Below are positions 7,901 through 16,713 of a stretch of DNA of 64,000 nucleotides, one piece after another; positions within the stretch are counted from its first letter, which is position 1; every line of letters starts with the position of its first letter. The DNA is from Alcanivorax profundi (GTDB lineage Bacteria > Pseudomonadota > Gammaproteobacteria > Pseudomonadales > Alcanivoracaceae): the NCBI RefSeq assembly GCF_003597125.1, contig NZ_QYYA01000005.1, positions 1-64,000 on the forward strand. The letters run 5' to 3'. A program made the position numbers and the translations under genes. The notes under the pieces are model-generated. The model worked only from the letters and a program-made list of their open reading frames with translations. It made no database searches and had not been told where the DNA came from.

Positions 7901-10900
7901 TGTTTGGCAAGCCGTTGTACTTTGCCCGGGGCGCCACGTTTATGCGCCTGGGGTATACCGAGACCGGGCAGCTGACCCGCATTGAAGATTCCAGCGGCCA
8001 ATCCATGACGTTGCTGTACGACAAGGATGACCAGATCCGCACGCTGATCAGCCCGGAGGGCACGCTGCACTTTACCTACAATGCGTTGGGCAAGCCTGTG
8101 CGTATCGTCGAGCAGGATGTGGGCGTGTTGGAGGTAGCGTACGACGAACAGGGCGAGATTCTGTCGGTGAACTCTGAGCAGGGTCAGCAGATGGCGTTGC
8201 GTATCACCCGTTCGTTCCAGTCGCTGCTGGGCATGGTCAATCAGGTCAAGCGGATTCACGATGTGAAACGGTTGCCGCGTCTGAGCGTGAACGACCCACA
8301 GGTGGATGCCCTGCGGGTGGAGTACGAGGACACCGAATACCACAGTGCGGAGGAGCAGAAGGCAGCGCTGGCGCTGGCGAAGTATTTGATCGGCCAGGTA
8401 GGGGACGACCCTGACTATGTCGGAGAGTCCGAGCGTTTGTTGTATGGCGTTGTGGCGACCGCGCAGGTCCACTCCCGTGAAAAGGCATTCCGCCACCGGG
8501 GTGCCCAGGCGGTGACGCTGTTGCATCAACTGTATCAGGAGGTGCGTCCGCGTGGGCTGCCGCAGGAGACCTTCAGTGAGTGGTCGGGGGCCTGGAACTG
8601 GTTGCGCAGTGCGGAACTGGAGGCGTCGTCGTCCACGTTGCGCAAAGCCCTGGCTGCGGTCAATCAGGCTCCACTGGCGTTGCTTCGGGATGCCCACCGG
8701 TTACAGCGTTCCGATTTCAGCAATACCGCTTACTGGAAACGGTACGGCGATCATGAGCTGTTTGGCAAGGCGTTGGCAGGGACAGAAAAACATCAGGTCG
8801 TGATGCGTGCCAACGGAGATGTGGTGGTGGCCACCAGCCAGGGATTGTCGGTGCTGCGCGAAGGCTACTGGCACTGGTACGGGTTTGATTTTCGCCAGCA
8901 GCGGCTGTCGGCGACTGCAGTGCTATCGGAGCAGGATGCGCGCGCCAACATTCTGGCCGTGACAGAAACCGAGGATGGCATTCTCTGGCTGGGAACGGCC
9001 AAGGGCCTGCTGGCGATTCCCGGAGACTACGACGGTGACCTGAAACGCTGGAGTGTGGCCGAAGGTTTGCCGTCGCCACGGGTCATATCGCTCACGTCAC
9101 GCGGTAGCCGTGTATGGGCGGGGACCGGTGCCGGGCTGGTGGTGCTGGAGTATGCGCAAGCGAACCCGCAGGCCGTTACGGCGGCAGGTACTCATCCCAT
9201 TGATCAGCTCTACCGCTTGCCCGGCCGACCCGATGCCTTGCTCTACCGCGCCAACCATCAGGTGTGGTTGTTGTCAGGTGACGCTCCCGTGAGTCTGGGA
9301 CGGGGGCAGGACATGACCTTCGACATGGGGCGCATGCGGGTTTACCGGCTGGAGGGCAATCAGGTCTTTGGCCAATCCCTGACGGATGAAAACGGGCGCT
9401 GGGAGTGGCTGCAGCAGGATGCTGAGCTGGTCGCCACGGACAGTGACTTGCTGCTGTCAAAAAAGGTTCATGGGCTGTCGATGTGGGACCTGGGTAGTGG
9501 CGAGGAAGCGTTGGTGGTGAGTACCGACCGGGCCATGAATGTCTTGCAGGGCCACTATTATGAGGCGCTGGCGCTGCCGTTTGCCGAGCAACGCGGGGGC
9601 ATGGCTGTCGGGCCGCGGCACTCTTTCAGTGATTCGCGTGGCGTGGTGGTGCTGAGCGACGAGGGTGTGTACACCCGGCTTGGCGAGGGCGCGCAGCAGC
9701 TGCAGCAAGCGCCGGTGTACGACCTGTTGGTGAGTCAGACGCTTAACAGTCTTTATGTGGCCATGGGGGACCACATTTTGTTGCTGGGCAATGATCAGCC
9801 ACTGGAGTCAGCCCAGTATTTTTCTTCGGCCAATGCCCGTGTGCTGGCAGAGGATCAACACGGCAATCTCCTCACCCATGACGGCTACACGGTTCTGCGT
9901 TTTCCTGCCGGCAGCGATCAGCCCCAGGAGTTGTTCTCCGCGCGGCCTGCGGTCGAAGAAAAGGGCTGGCAAGGTGGCGTGGTCGACATGCTGGTGGACC
10001 GCGAAGGCACCTTGTGGGTGGTGTCCGGTTCGTCCCTGTTCCGTTACCGCCAAGAGACTCTCACCGAGTTCAACTATCTGCTCGACAGCGAACGTTTCCC
10101 GTCACGTAGCCCGATGCTGGCGGGGGTGCATGAAACCCTGGCGGGCGAGATCGAAGTGGTGGCATCCGATGAGGGGCATCTGACACATCAGGGGGTGTCG
10201 TTGTCTGGCGGGTTGCTGCGCTGGACTGGCAGCGGTTTCGAGCATGTGGGCAAGCCGCCACACTGGTTTGTCACAGGCTACACACCGGTGGATGACAGAA
10301 CGGCGGTGATTGGCACCAACACTACCTTCGCCCGTGAACTGACGGGGGGCGCACGGCAGTCGTTTGCCGAGCTCAACGATCCCAGTTACCAGGCACTGGC
10401 GGACAAGACCCCACTGCTGTGGCTGGGGGGCGAGGGGGCGCGTTTCCAGGGGAGCAATAGCTGGTTGTTCCCGTCGGCGGGCGGGGTGCTGTTGTATCAC
10501 GGCGGCACCTGGCTGTACCCGGATCGTCTGAATCAGTTATTGCCGGAGGACGCCGCACTGGGCCAATACGGTGGGCGCACTGTGCATGCGGTAGCGGTGG
10601 CCGGCAATGGTCGGGTTTATGTGGGCACCGACCTGGGGCTGTTGCTGTATGACTCTCAAGGGGTGGCGTCGTTACTCAATGACAACCATTTCGGTCAGCT
10701 TGCTTTCCGTGAAGAGGACACCCAACAGCAACAGGCGCTCAGTGATATTTTCCTGCCTGCCATATCGGGTGACAGTGACGCCGGGAAAATGCTGGCTCGC
10801 TACCGGCAGATGGAAGCGCAGATACGCGAGCTGGAAACCCGGGTGGCGCAGCCGGTGCCCGAGGCGGATGCTGCAACCTTGAGTGGGGCGGCGGCGTCCG

Positions 10901-12123
10901 GCAGTGCAGTAAAGGGCGTGTCGGATTCGCCCCGTGCTGAGCGTCTGCGGCAGCAACTGAAGAGCAAGAACCGGTTGCGGGAAACGTTGCTGGCACGCAT
11001 GGAAGCAGAGCATGCGGGGTTGTACCAGATGCTCAAGCTGGACCCCCGTGAAGTGGCCGCCTTGCACCAGCGTTTGAGTGAGGATCAGGCGCTGGTGCAG
11101 TATCTGCCGACGCCGGAAAAGTTACTGATCCAGCTGGTAACCCGTGAGGGCGCGCAAATTCGTGAAGTGCAGGTCAGCCGTGCGGATCTGGAGGCCGCCA
11201 GTGCGCTGGTGGTAAAAGGCATGCGGTACCGGGCAGCCCATCTGACGGGCAATGACCGCGGGTTGTCGGCTTCCGGGGAGCGTGCGGCAGGGCCTGATGA
11301 CGATGCGCAGGATGCCAGTCTGGCCTGGTTGTATGACAAGTTACTGCGGCCGGTGGAGCGTGAGCTGGAAGGCAAACAGCAGGTACTGGTCACACCGGTA
11401 GGGGCATTGACGTATTTGCCGTTCCCGGCGCTGTTACGCAAGAAAGAGGGCGATGTGCGCGAGTATGCCGCCGAGCGTTTTAACATCGGTGTCATTCCGT
11501 CCATGTATCACCTCAGCCTGGTGCTGCAGCAGAACGAATCCTTCAGTGACGGTTTGACCATGGTGGCCGATCCGGATGGCAGCTTGCCTGGGGCCCGGCA
11601 GGAAGTGAGCCGGATTGCCCGGGGAGCACTGGTGGCTCCCACCGTGCTTGAGGGCGCTTCTGCCACCTATGCGAATCTGGCGGGTGCGGTGCAGGATGCC
11701 CGGGTGGTGCATCTGGCGACCCATGGTAATCTTGATCCGGCGGTGCCGGCAGACAGCTACCTGTTATTGGCCAATAACTACCGCCTCAACGTGATTGATA
11801 TCGCCGGTCTGACCCTGGATCAGACCGATCTGGTCGTGTTGTCGGCCTGTGAAACCGGTATCGGCAAACCGGGTCTGGAGTATGCGACGTTGGCGCGGGC
11901 GTTTGCGCTGGCCAGCGTGCCTACCGTGATCGCGTCCTACTGGAAAGTGGATGACGGGGCGACGGCCCGGTTGATGGAGCAATTTTATGGCAACCTGAGG
12001 GAATATCCCGGGGAAGGGTATCTGGTTGCCATGGCCCAGGCTCAACGGGCCCTGATTGAGGAAGGGGGACGGTATTCCGAGCCGGCAGCGTGGGCTGCGT
12101 TTACGTTGTTCGGGAAACCGTAA
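4993..12123 (+). CDS. Giant exported multidomain protein with C-terminal CHAT protease
   Basis: About 2376 residues from ATG 4993; TGGGG lies eight bases upstream, and the 30 residues after this start look like a signal peptide ending ...SLSVAASP. In order: ankyrin repeats (about 60-190); helical TPR-like repeats (about 300-900); a YD/RHS-like segment (about 990-1065, GQLTRIEDSSGQ and YDKDDQ); beta-propeller-like blades (about 1270-1900, DGILWLGTAKGLL and VWAGTGAGLVVL); a coiled coil (about 1930-2020); and a CHAT domain (about 2115-2376). The CHAT catalytic dyad is visible as His2244 in HLATHG and Cys2286 in SACETG, followed by IASYWKVDD. CHAT proteases are caspase/separase relatives, some activated by partners. 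The caspase gene follows 58 bp later. Domain names are assigned by eye; substrate unknown. Confidence 0.85.
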   Translation: MTSFLFRGWTRAGVRGVVFAGILSASLSVAASPLLDALAMADHDAMAEQLKADPGLASMPDGIGDSPLLLAVRAGDMTAVKLLVDAGAPVTQSSASGETPLQVSMLSGRGEVTQWLLRHGAEPDQFNGGGQSALHWCAQAGEVALCERFLKDGLSPLQRDATGLTPMDLAIGWGRFDALGVLLAATPTPPSRDVVTLDFDDDRVRYWSALYWSGDEAALVASLGQDLQSSYPHPLAPYIWSAVHRRQDTLDAALTQASPALKQALGITPQVLMAVDAAPREAWKAFPATATYRLGEVYALVELADSARDLGEFGVFYDYLEAAVTLAPNHWQLAWMFDNMTALDLPGMRERAAAFAQAEAVRGGFTGGYLQAVVPQHSWKNSDQLAHVERYLERWPHDGRALVARSLTLKGNGYYREAVESHMAGLARFPFYAGRSDAMELLIKTGQHDRARRVAEGLARWYGNEGVPARAARYYAAGLLDDGDKGAARGALSEALARYPDEGRLWMEQARLALAEQRPDEALAAAATGFPLIESPSSGQLADWLQAYRDSGDPRGGVSVFERYRERVGMPSASLLNSVLEDLATLQDTQRYQALLREARSYYPHDRELLLRQARQDVAEGRQASALALLEDGLARHGHSLDYLSQTYDVLLAVRGEASARRFVVQRQERMPWEKASWQLAKQHGAGEEPALWEAAIVAAPTETFGCEALIDYYVSAKAWRQAHDWAQQCHERFVSTGRLSARQSMLLYDAWVYENQTRQERVDSETLREAQTAFDEFARGHGHYMDYLRYREAFCLARGDKSCAAQSLAQRSAYQQDSTSHFHDLVARYANELGADKTFGYGARMLARSPYDSSKVASFLHKHLLWGGSSIVALKAINDAETRGVSVDKKWQRRALGNLGDSLSSFERYTVAGMRPSASLRYIRWFDEARRDSLSADGTRVFYQLDSEIPGVEILLPSGEQVVRQDHPVFGKPLYFARGATFMRLGYTETGQLTRIEDSSGQSMTLLYDKDDQIRTLISPEGTLHFTYNALGKPVRIVEQDVGVLEVAYDEQGEILSVNSEQGQQMALRITRSFQSLLGMVNQVKRIHDVKRLPRLSVNDPQVDALRVEYEDTEYHSAEEQKAALALAKYLIGQVGDDPDYVGESERLLYGVVATAQVHSREKAFRHRGAQAVTLLHQLYQEVRPRGLPQETFSEWSGAWNWLRSAELEASSSTLRKALAAVNQAPLALLRDAHRLQRSDFSNTAYWKRYGDHELFGKALAGTEKHQVVMRANGDVVVATSQGLSVLREGYWHWYGFDFRQQRLSATAVLSEQDARANILAVTETEDGILWLGTAKGLLAIPGDYDGDLKRWSVAEGLPSPRVISLTSRGSRVWAGTGAGLVVLEYAQANPQAVTAAGTHPIDQLYRLPGRPDALLYRANHQVWLLSGDAPVSLGRGQDMTFDMGRMRVYRLEGNQVFGQSLTDENGRWEWLQQDAELVATDSDLLLSKKVHGLSMWDLGSGEEALVVSTDRAMNVLQGHYYEALALPFAEQRGGMAVGPRHSFSDSRGVVVLSDEGVYTRLGEGAQQLQQAPVYDLLVSQTLNSLYVAMGDHILLLGNDQPLESAQYFSSANARVLAEDQHGNLLTHDGYTVLRFPAGSDQPQELFSARPAVEEKGWQGGVVDMLVDREGTLWVVSGSSLFRYRQETLTEFNYLLDSERFPSRSPMLAGVHETLAGEIEVVASDEGHLTHQGVSLSGGLLRWTGSGFEHVGKPPHWFVTGYTPVDDRTAVIGTNTTFARELTGGARQSFAELNDPSYQALADKTPLLWLGGEGARFQGSNSWLFPSAGGVLLYHGGTWLYPDRLNQLLPEDAALGQYGGRTVHAVAVAGNGRVYVGTDLGLLLYDSQGVASLLNDNHFGQLAFREEDTQQQQALSDIFLPAISGDSDAGKMLARYRQMEAQIRELETRVAQPVPEADAATLSGAAASGSAVKGVSDSPRAERLRQQLKSKNRLRETLLARMEAEHAGLYQMLKLDPREVAALHQRLSEDQALVQYLPTPEKLLIQLVTREGAQIREVQVSRADLEAASALVVKGMRYRAAHLTGNDRGLSASGERAAGPDDDAQDASLAWLYDKLLRPVERELEGKQQVLVTPVGALTYLPFPALLRKKEGDVREYAAERFNIGVIPSMYHLSLVLQQNESFSDGLTMVADPDGSLPGARQEVSRIARGALVAPTVLEGASATYANLAGAVQDARVVHLATHGNLDPAVPADSYLLLANNYRLNVIDIAGLTLDQTDLVVLSACETGIGKPGLEYATLARAFALASVPTVIASYWKVDDGATARLMEQFYGNLREYPGEGYLVAMAQAQRALIEEGGRYSEPAAWAAFTLFGKP

Positions 12124-12181
12124 AAAAACAATCTTCATTGCTGTCGAAAAGCGGCTCGCTGGCCATCCCAATTCAACAGCA

Positions 12182-14251
12182 ATGGACAGTATGGGTGCAG
12201 GAACAATGACGCTATCGGGAACCGGGAAGTGGCTGTGCGGCGCGATGTTGGCGGGTGGCATGCTGGTGTCACCGGTACAGGCTGCCAGGCATGCCTTGCT
12301 GGTAGGGGTGGCGGATTACCCAAATCTGCCGGCCTCGCTGCAGTTGGATGGCCCTGCCCATGATGCTGAAATCGTGCAAGCCATGCTGCGCCAGCGCGGA
12401 TTCAAGCAGGACAATATCGAGCAGCTGATTACTGCAGAAGGCAAGACCCTGCCTACCCGGGAAAATATTCTGGCGGCGCTGGAGCGGTTGGCGGCATCTG
12501 CCAGCGAAGATGATTTCTATTACCTGCATTTCGCCGGTCATGGTAGCCGCCAGCCGGCGAAGGCCACGGACAATACCGAGCCCGACGGGCTGGATGAAAT
12601 CTTTTTGCCCACCGATGCTGCGGAATGGGACAGCTATATCGGTTCGGTAAAGAACGCGATTCTGGATGATGAAATCGCCCACTATGTCGACCGTATTCGT
12701 GATCGCGGGGCCGATGTGTGGCTGGTGTTTGACAGTTGTCATTCCGGCACCATGACCCGGGGGGCAACGGCCATGCCGGAGGTAAAGTACCGCCGTGTGG
12801 ACAGTGCGGTCCTGGGGATTCCCGACGCACCATTAATTCACCGTCCCTCCCCCATGGTGTCCGAAACCCGGGCGCGGGGTTTCCTGGGAGAGGTGTTCAG
12901 CGGTACGCCGGAAGATGAGCCGCCGCGCAAGCGGGGTGAGCTGATTGCCTTCTCTGCGGCACAGAGTGCAGAGACCACACCGGAAATGAAACTGCCTCGC
13001 GGGGCGCCGGATCGCCGTTTTCATGGCCTTTTTACCTACACCTTGATGGAAGTGCTTGGGGCCAACCCGCAGCTGAGCTATCAGCAGCTGGCCCAGCAGG
13101 TACTGTCCCGCTACCAGAGCTTGCCGTGGCAGGCGACCCAGCCGTTATTCAGTGCCAGCGACATGAGCCGTCCGGTATTCAATGACGATGTCCCGGCAGA
13201 GCCGTCCTACTTTGCGACTTTCAAGAACGGCAAGCTGGATATTCAGGCGGGCTCCCTGTCGCTGCTGGGCACGGGGGCCACGGTGACGATCTACGATTCG
13301 CCGGTAGGCAAGGCAAAGAACGCGCTCGGCACAGTGAGGCTGGATGGTGCTACCCCGGTGCGTAGCTGGGCCATGCCGGAGGAAGAACAAAGCAAGGACT
13401 GGCCGGCAACGTTGTACGTACGACTGGACAAGCCGGTGCTGACGACCGAGGTCAACGTGGCCCTGTTGCCATCCGCCTCCATGAGCAACAAGGACGAGAA
13501 GCGCCTGCAGAAGGCGTTGGCAGAAATCGAGAAGTCTGGCATCGGGATCAAGGTGTCGGCACTGGATGCCGCCGACATTCTGGTCAGCGAGTTTGATGAG
13601 CAGCTGTGGTTCCTGCAGGCAGATCAGAGCCTGCCCTGCGAAGAGCAGCGGCTGGCAGAAGCGGCGCGCAAGGTTTGTGCCGAAACCCGTCTGCCGCAAC
13701 GCCTGCTCAACCTGGCATTGCCGGACAGCAAGGATCGCCAGCTGGCGGTCCTGCAAGGCGGCCTGAGCAAGATCGCGAACGTCACCCGCTTGATGTCCAG
13801 CGTGCAGCACCTGCCCGGTGCCCAGCAGCAGCTCAAGGTGAGTTTCCGCATTGAACATGACGGTGAGCAGAGCGAGTTTCCGGTGAATGGCCAGCCGGTG
13901 CTGACCGAGGGGGACCGCATTTTATTCAGTGTCACGAACAAGGGGCGTCAGGCCCAGGATGTCAGCATCCTGTTTGTGGACAGCCAGTATGGGGTTACCC
14001 AGCTGTACCCGGAAAGTGGTCAGCCTAACCGTTTGGACGGCGGTGAGTCGCTGAACTTTGAGTGGGATGTGAATGTGGAAACCGTGGGTATGGAGCACCT
14101 GTTGGTAAGCAGTCAGCCTGGTGATGGAGTGAATAGCAATCTGGGATATCTGCAACAGGCACCGCTGAATGTCTCTACCCGTGGGCTCGGTAGCAGCAAG
14201 CCGCCGCAGTCATCAGGATTGAATCTTTTTACCTGGCAGGTCAGCCACTAG
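12182..14251 (+). CDS. Caspase family protein (peptidase C14) with DUF4384-like tail
   Basis: About 689 residues from ATG 12182; ATGs at 12191 and 12206 are alternatives and no strong Shine-Dalgarno decides. A signal peptide-like segment (KWLCGAMLAGGMLVSPVQAA) is followed by a caspase/metacaspase p20 fold with ALLVGVADYPNLPASLQL, catalytic His120 in HFAGHGSRQ and Cys186 in FDSCHSGT. The C-terminal part (about 570-630) fits DUF4384, a domain seen in exported caspase-like proteins: ILFSVTNKGRQAQDVSIL and VTQLYPESGQ. It lies 58 bp after the CHAT gene, likely in one operon. Metacaspases prefer basic residues; the target here is unknown. Confidence 0.88.
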   Translation: MDSMGAGTMTLSGTGKWLCGAMLAGGMLVSPVQAARHALLVGVADYPNLPASLQLDGPAHDAEIVQAMLRQRGFKQDNIEQLITAEGKTLPTRENILAALERLAASASEDDFYYLHFAGHGSRQPAKATDNTEPDGLDEIFLPTDAAEWDSYIGSVKNAILDDEIAHYVDRIRDRGADVWLVFDSCHSGTMTRGATAMPEVKYRRVDSAVLGIPDAPLIHRPSPMVSETRARGFLGEVFSGTPEDEPPRKRGELIAFSAAQSAETTPEMKLPRGAPDRRFHGLFTYTLMEVLGANPQLSYQQLAQQVLSRYQSLPWQATQPLFSASDMSRPVFNDDVPAEPSYFATFKNGKLDIQAGSLSLLGTGATVTIYDSPVGKAKNALGTVRLDGATPVRSWAMPEEEQSKDWPATLYVRLDKPVLTTEVNVALLPSASMSNKDEKRLQKALAEIEKSGIGIKVSALDAADILVSEFDEQLWFLQADQSLPCEEQRLAEAARKVCAETRLPQRLLNLALPDSKDRQLAVLQGGLSKIANVTRLMSSVQHLPGAQQQLKVSFRIEHDGEQSEFPVNGQPVLTEGDRILFSVTNKGRQAQDVSILFVDSQYGVTQLYPESGQPNRLDGGESLNFEWDVNVETVGMEHLLVSSQPGDGVNSNLGYLQQAPLNVSTRGLGSSKPPQSSGLNLFTWQVSH

Positions 14252-14306
14252 GCTGAGTGCCACTCCCGGCGAAGAACGATTTTTAACTTGAAAGGAAGGA
14301 ACGACC

Positions 14307-14600
14307 ATGAAAATTTTCTCAAACATCATGCTGGCTTTGGTGATTGCGTTTTCTGCGATGTCAGTTGCCCATGCAGAGGAAGAAACCCCCTCTTCTCTGC
14401 GTGCAGAGGCTGCCAAACTGTATACCCAGGCCGATGAGCTGACGGAGAAAGCCTTGAAATTGGAGGCAGAGCAAGCCAGTGAAGTGAAAAGCCGTGGCAA
14501 TGAAGTCAAGCTGCGTGGCTATGGGGCACACCAGTGCGTGATGGATTGCATCCCGCATGGCAGCCTGTATTCCTGCCGCCGAGCCTGTGGCGCTTATTAA
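14307..14600 (+). CDS. Small exported cysteine-containing protein
   Basis: A 97-residue protein with a strong Shine-Dalgarno (AAGGAAGG at 14291-14298) and a clean signal peptide (MKIFSNIMLALVIAFSAMSVAHA). The mature part has a charged helix (EAAKLYTQADELTEKALKLE) and a short C-terminal domain with four cysteines in CVMDC and CRRAC, which could form two disulfides or a metal site. It follows the caspase gene by 55 bp and precedes a strong terminator, so it is probably the last gene of the CHAT-caspase operon. The basic KSRGNEVKLRG segment before the cysteines could be a cleavage site for a basic-specific metacaspase; that is speculation. No family recognised. Confidence 0.75.
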   Translation: MKIFSNIMLALVIAFSAMSVAHAEEETPSSLRAEAAKLYTQADELTEKALKLEAEQASEVKSRGNEVKLRGYGAHQCVMDCIPHGSLYSCRRACGAY

Positions 14601-14644
14601 GTTCCACACAGGATACGGGTGTCAGCCAGCCTGATACCCTCACG

Positions 14645-14675
14645 AAAAGGCCGCTATCGATAGCGGCCTTTTTTT
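14645..14675 (+). terminator. Rho-independent terminator (bidirectional)
   Basis: The stem AAGGCCGCTATC-GATAGCGGCCTT is followed by seven T on the plus strand and preceded by an A run, so it can end transcription of the CHAT-caspase operon from the left and of the sigma/anti-sigma genes from the right. Confidence 0.9.
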
Positions 14676-14887
14676 GTTTGATTCGGGCAAGGTGATGGGG
14701 AAGGCATCAGAGAGGGAACGTTTGGCACACATAAGCAACGCGGTTTTCATCACAAAGAACACAGCGTGAGAACCTTCTTTCCTGAGAGGGTAATGGGTGC
14801 GCAGAGGGAGTGGTGGCTTGACCGCATATTACGCTCTAACGATCACTCCCTCTGGTGTTGTCGTGTGCTTGGGTAACAACGGCGATG

Positions 14888-15676
14888 CTAGCGTATCAGA
14901 CGTTGTTGAAGCTCATTGCGTTTGGCGCTGACGTCATCGCAACGGATCGTTTCTGGCAGAGGCGTGAAGCCGTCAATGTCCGCGGGACGGGTGAGCCGTT
15001 CCAGTTTTTCGGGCGTGGTGTGGCAGAGGGCATCACTGAGCAGTAGCCAACGGCCCCACTCATGACGGGCGGTGAGCTGTTCGCCAAACTGTTGGCGGTA
15101 GCGTTCGCTGGCCTGCGCAAGTTGAGCCTTGCCGATGCCAGCAAAGCTGCTCAGCAGCCCCTGAGACTGTTGGCCTTGGTGTATGCCGGCGAGGATCTCG
15201 TTGATGTCATCGTCTTGTGCAACGGGCAGGTCGCGCATGTTGGGTTGTTCATCCAGATACCTGCTCAGCTCGGGAGAAAATTGCTGATAGGCCCGATCCA
15301 GTGTCAGCGGATCCATACCGGGTTTCAGTGCCAGCCAGCCGGCAAAGAGCGCGGCTGCCGCCGCAGTGAGGCCGCCGGCCGGTTGCCACCAGCGCCGGGG
15401 TTTGCGTGCGGCACTCGACAGGTTGAGCACATTATTGTGCTCGACCCACAGGTCCTGATCGTTCAGTAAACGCTGCCAGCGCTGGTATAGCGCCGGGTCG
15501 TGGGCAAGGTGACTGATGACCTCGGCACGGCGCTGCGGGTCCAGAAAATTGTCCAGTAAGGCCGCCAGGTCCTCATCATCCGGTGTCGAGCCCTGAAGAG
15601 CGGGGCGCTTTGATAACGCCAGAGCAATACGGCTCAGATACTCCTCCTGCCGTTTGCTGGATAGGTTTTCTGTCAT
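14888..15676 (-). CDS. Anti-sigma-factor-like single-pass membrane protein
   Basis: A 262-residue protein with a cytoplasmic N-terminal part (PDDEDLAALLDNFLDPQRRAEV, then HLAHDPALYQRWQRLL, a layout like the helical anti-sigma domain of FecR/RskA-type regulators but without the zinc-finger HxxxCxxC). One membrane segment (about 100-117, GGLTAAAAALFAGWLAL) and a periplasmic domain follow. It lies 61 bp downstream of a sigma factor gene on the same strand. The pairing, not sequence identity, is the main reason for the call. It converges on the CHAT-caspase operon with a shared terminator. Confidence 0.6.
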   Translation of the reverse strand: MTENLSSKRQEEYLSRIALALSKRPALQGSTPDDEDLAALLDNFLDPQRRAEVISHLAHDPALYQRWQRLLNDQDLWVEHNNVLNLSSAARKPRRWWQPAGGLTAAAAALFAGWLALKPGMDPLTLDRAYQQFSPELSRYLDEQPNMRDLPVAQDDDINEILAGIHQGQQSQGLLSSFAGIGKAQLAQASERYRQQFGEQLTARHEWGRWLLLSDALCHTTPEKLERLTRPADIDGFTPLPETIRCDDVSAKRNELQQRLIR

Positions 15677-15737
15677 AGTCGCTTACCCCTGACTACTGAG
15701 ATGGACAGTTGCCCGGGATGAACGCTGAAACCGGACA

Positions 15738-16562
15738 TCATTGCCAGTCCTCCGGCAGCAAGTGGTGCGCCTGGAGCACTTCCCGTATATGGGCCACTGC
15801 CCGTTGCGCCAGTCGCGCAGGTTGATGAGCTGGCAGGTTAAGCGTGCGGGCGATCGCGCTGAACTTGATGCCATCCACATGGGCCATACGCAGTATCAGG
15901 CGTTGTTCATCGGTAAGGCGCAGCGCCGCACGTACTGTGTCCAGCGTCTCTGAGCTTTGCCATTGGCTGGCCGGCCGGGGAGGGTCTTCATCGAGAATCA
16001 GTTGATGCAGCAATAGCAACAAGGGTTCGAGTGTGTCAGCGGATGCGGTGTCATTGCTGTCCGGTTCCTGATAGTGCTCTTCCAGAGAGACCTCGCCGGT
16101 TTGTTGTCCACACCAGGGCAGTTTCCCCTTGATGGTGCGAACCATCTGCTCAAGGGTGTCAGGGTCGCGTAATGTTTCGTCGTGACCAGCCAGACGTTCG
16201 ATAGCCACCGGGACCGGCTGACGTTCCAGGCAGATAAACTTCCACAATGTCAGCCAGGCATCTCCCAGCTGTTGGAGCCAGGCGGGCGGGCGGATACGGC
16301 CAAAGCGTTTGCGGGCGTATTCTTCCACCAGATTGCTGCAAAGGGTGTAAAGGTAGGTTTCCGGGCGAGATTTGCCGGTGAATTTACGGCATAGCTTCCA
16401 GTCACTTTCACACAAATGCTCAAGCACATAGTCACTGGCGATTTCCGCATCGGTGGTTTGCCCAAAGCGTCGCTCGCACAGTGAGCGTATCCGGCCCTGT
16501 GTCTGCTCGCTGAAGACAATGCCAGGCCAGTCTGTGTGTTTTGCTGACGTAGTAACAGCCAT
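15738..16562 (-). CDS. Sigma-70 family (ECF-like) sigma factor
   Basis: About 274 residues when read from ATG 16562 (AAAAAGGAG just upstream); a TTG at 16583 is an alternative. The N-terminal part matches region 2 (DAEIASDYVLEHLCESDWKLCRKF, then RPETYLYTLCSNLVEEYARKRFGR). The C-terminal part matches region 4 (LTDEQRLILRMAHVDGIKFSAIARTLNLPAHQPARLAQRAVAHIREVL). The linker is longer than in typical ECF factors, and it belongs to a divergent subgroup. It is followed by an anti-sigma-like gene and is divergent from the betT gene. It may control the neighbouring CHAT-caspase operon. Confidence 0.8.
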   Translation of the reverse strand: MAVTTSAKHTDWPGIVFSEQTQGRIRSLCERRFGQTTDAEIASDYVLEHLCESDWKLCRKFTGKSRPETYLYTLCSNLVEEYARKRFGRIRPPAWLQQLGDAWLTLWKFICLERQPVPVAIERLAGHDETLRDPDTLEQMVRTIKGKLPWCGQQTGEVSLEEHYQEPDSNDTASADTLEPLLLLLHQLILDEDPPRPASQWQSSETLDTVRAALRLTDEQRLILRMAHVDGIKFSAIARTLNLPAHQPARLAQRAVAHIREVLQAHHLLPEDWQ

Positions 16563-16713
16563 TCTCCTTTTTCCCCAGAGCAAGATTCAATCATAAACCC
16601 GGGAAGCATGAAATCCTGTTAAGCCTGCCGCCGACCGGTAGTAGCCGCGAAAAAAACTCTATAGGGTAGAAATGCCCATGGTCTTTCATTCATGAACAAC
16701 ACAGGAAAGCGAG

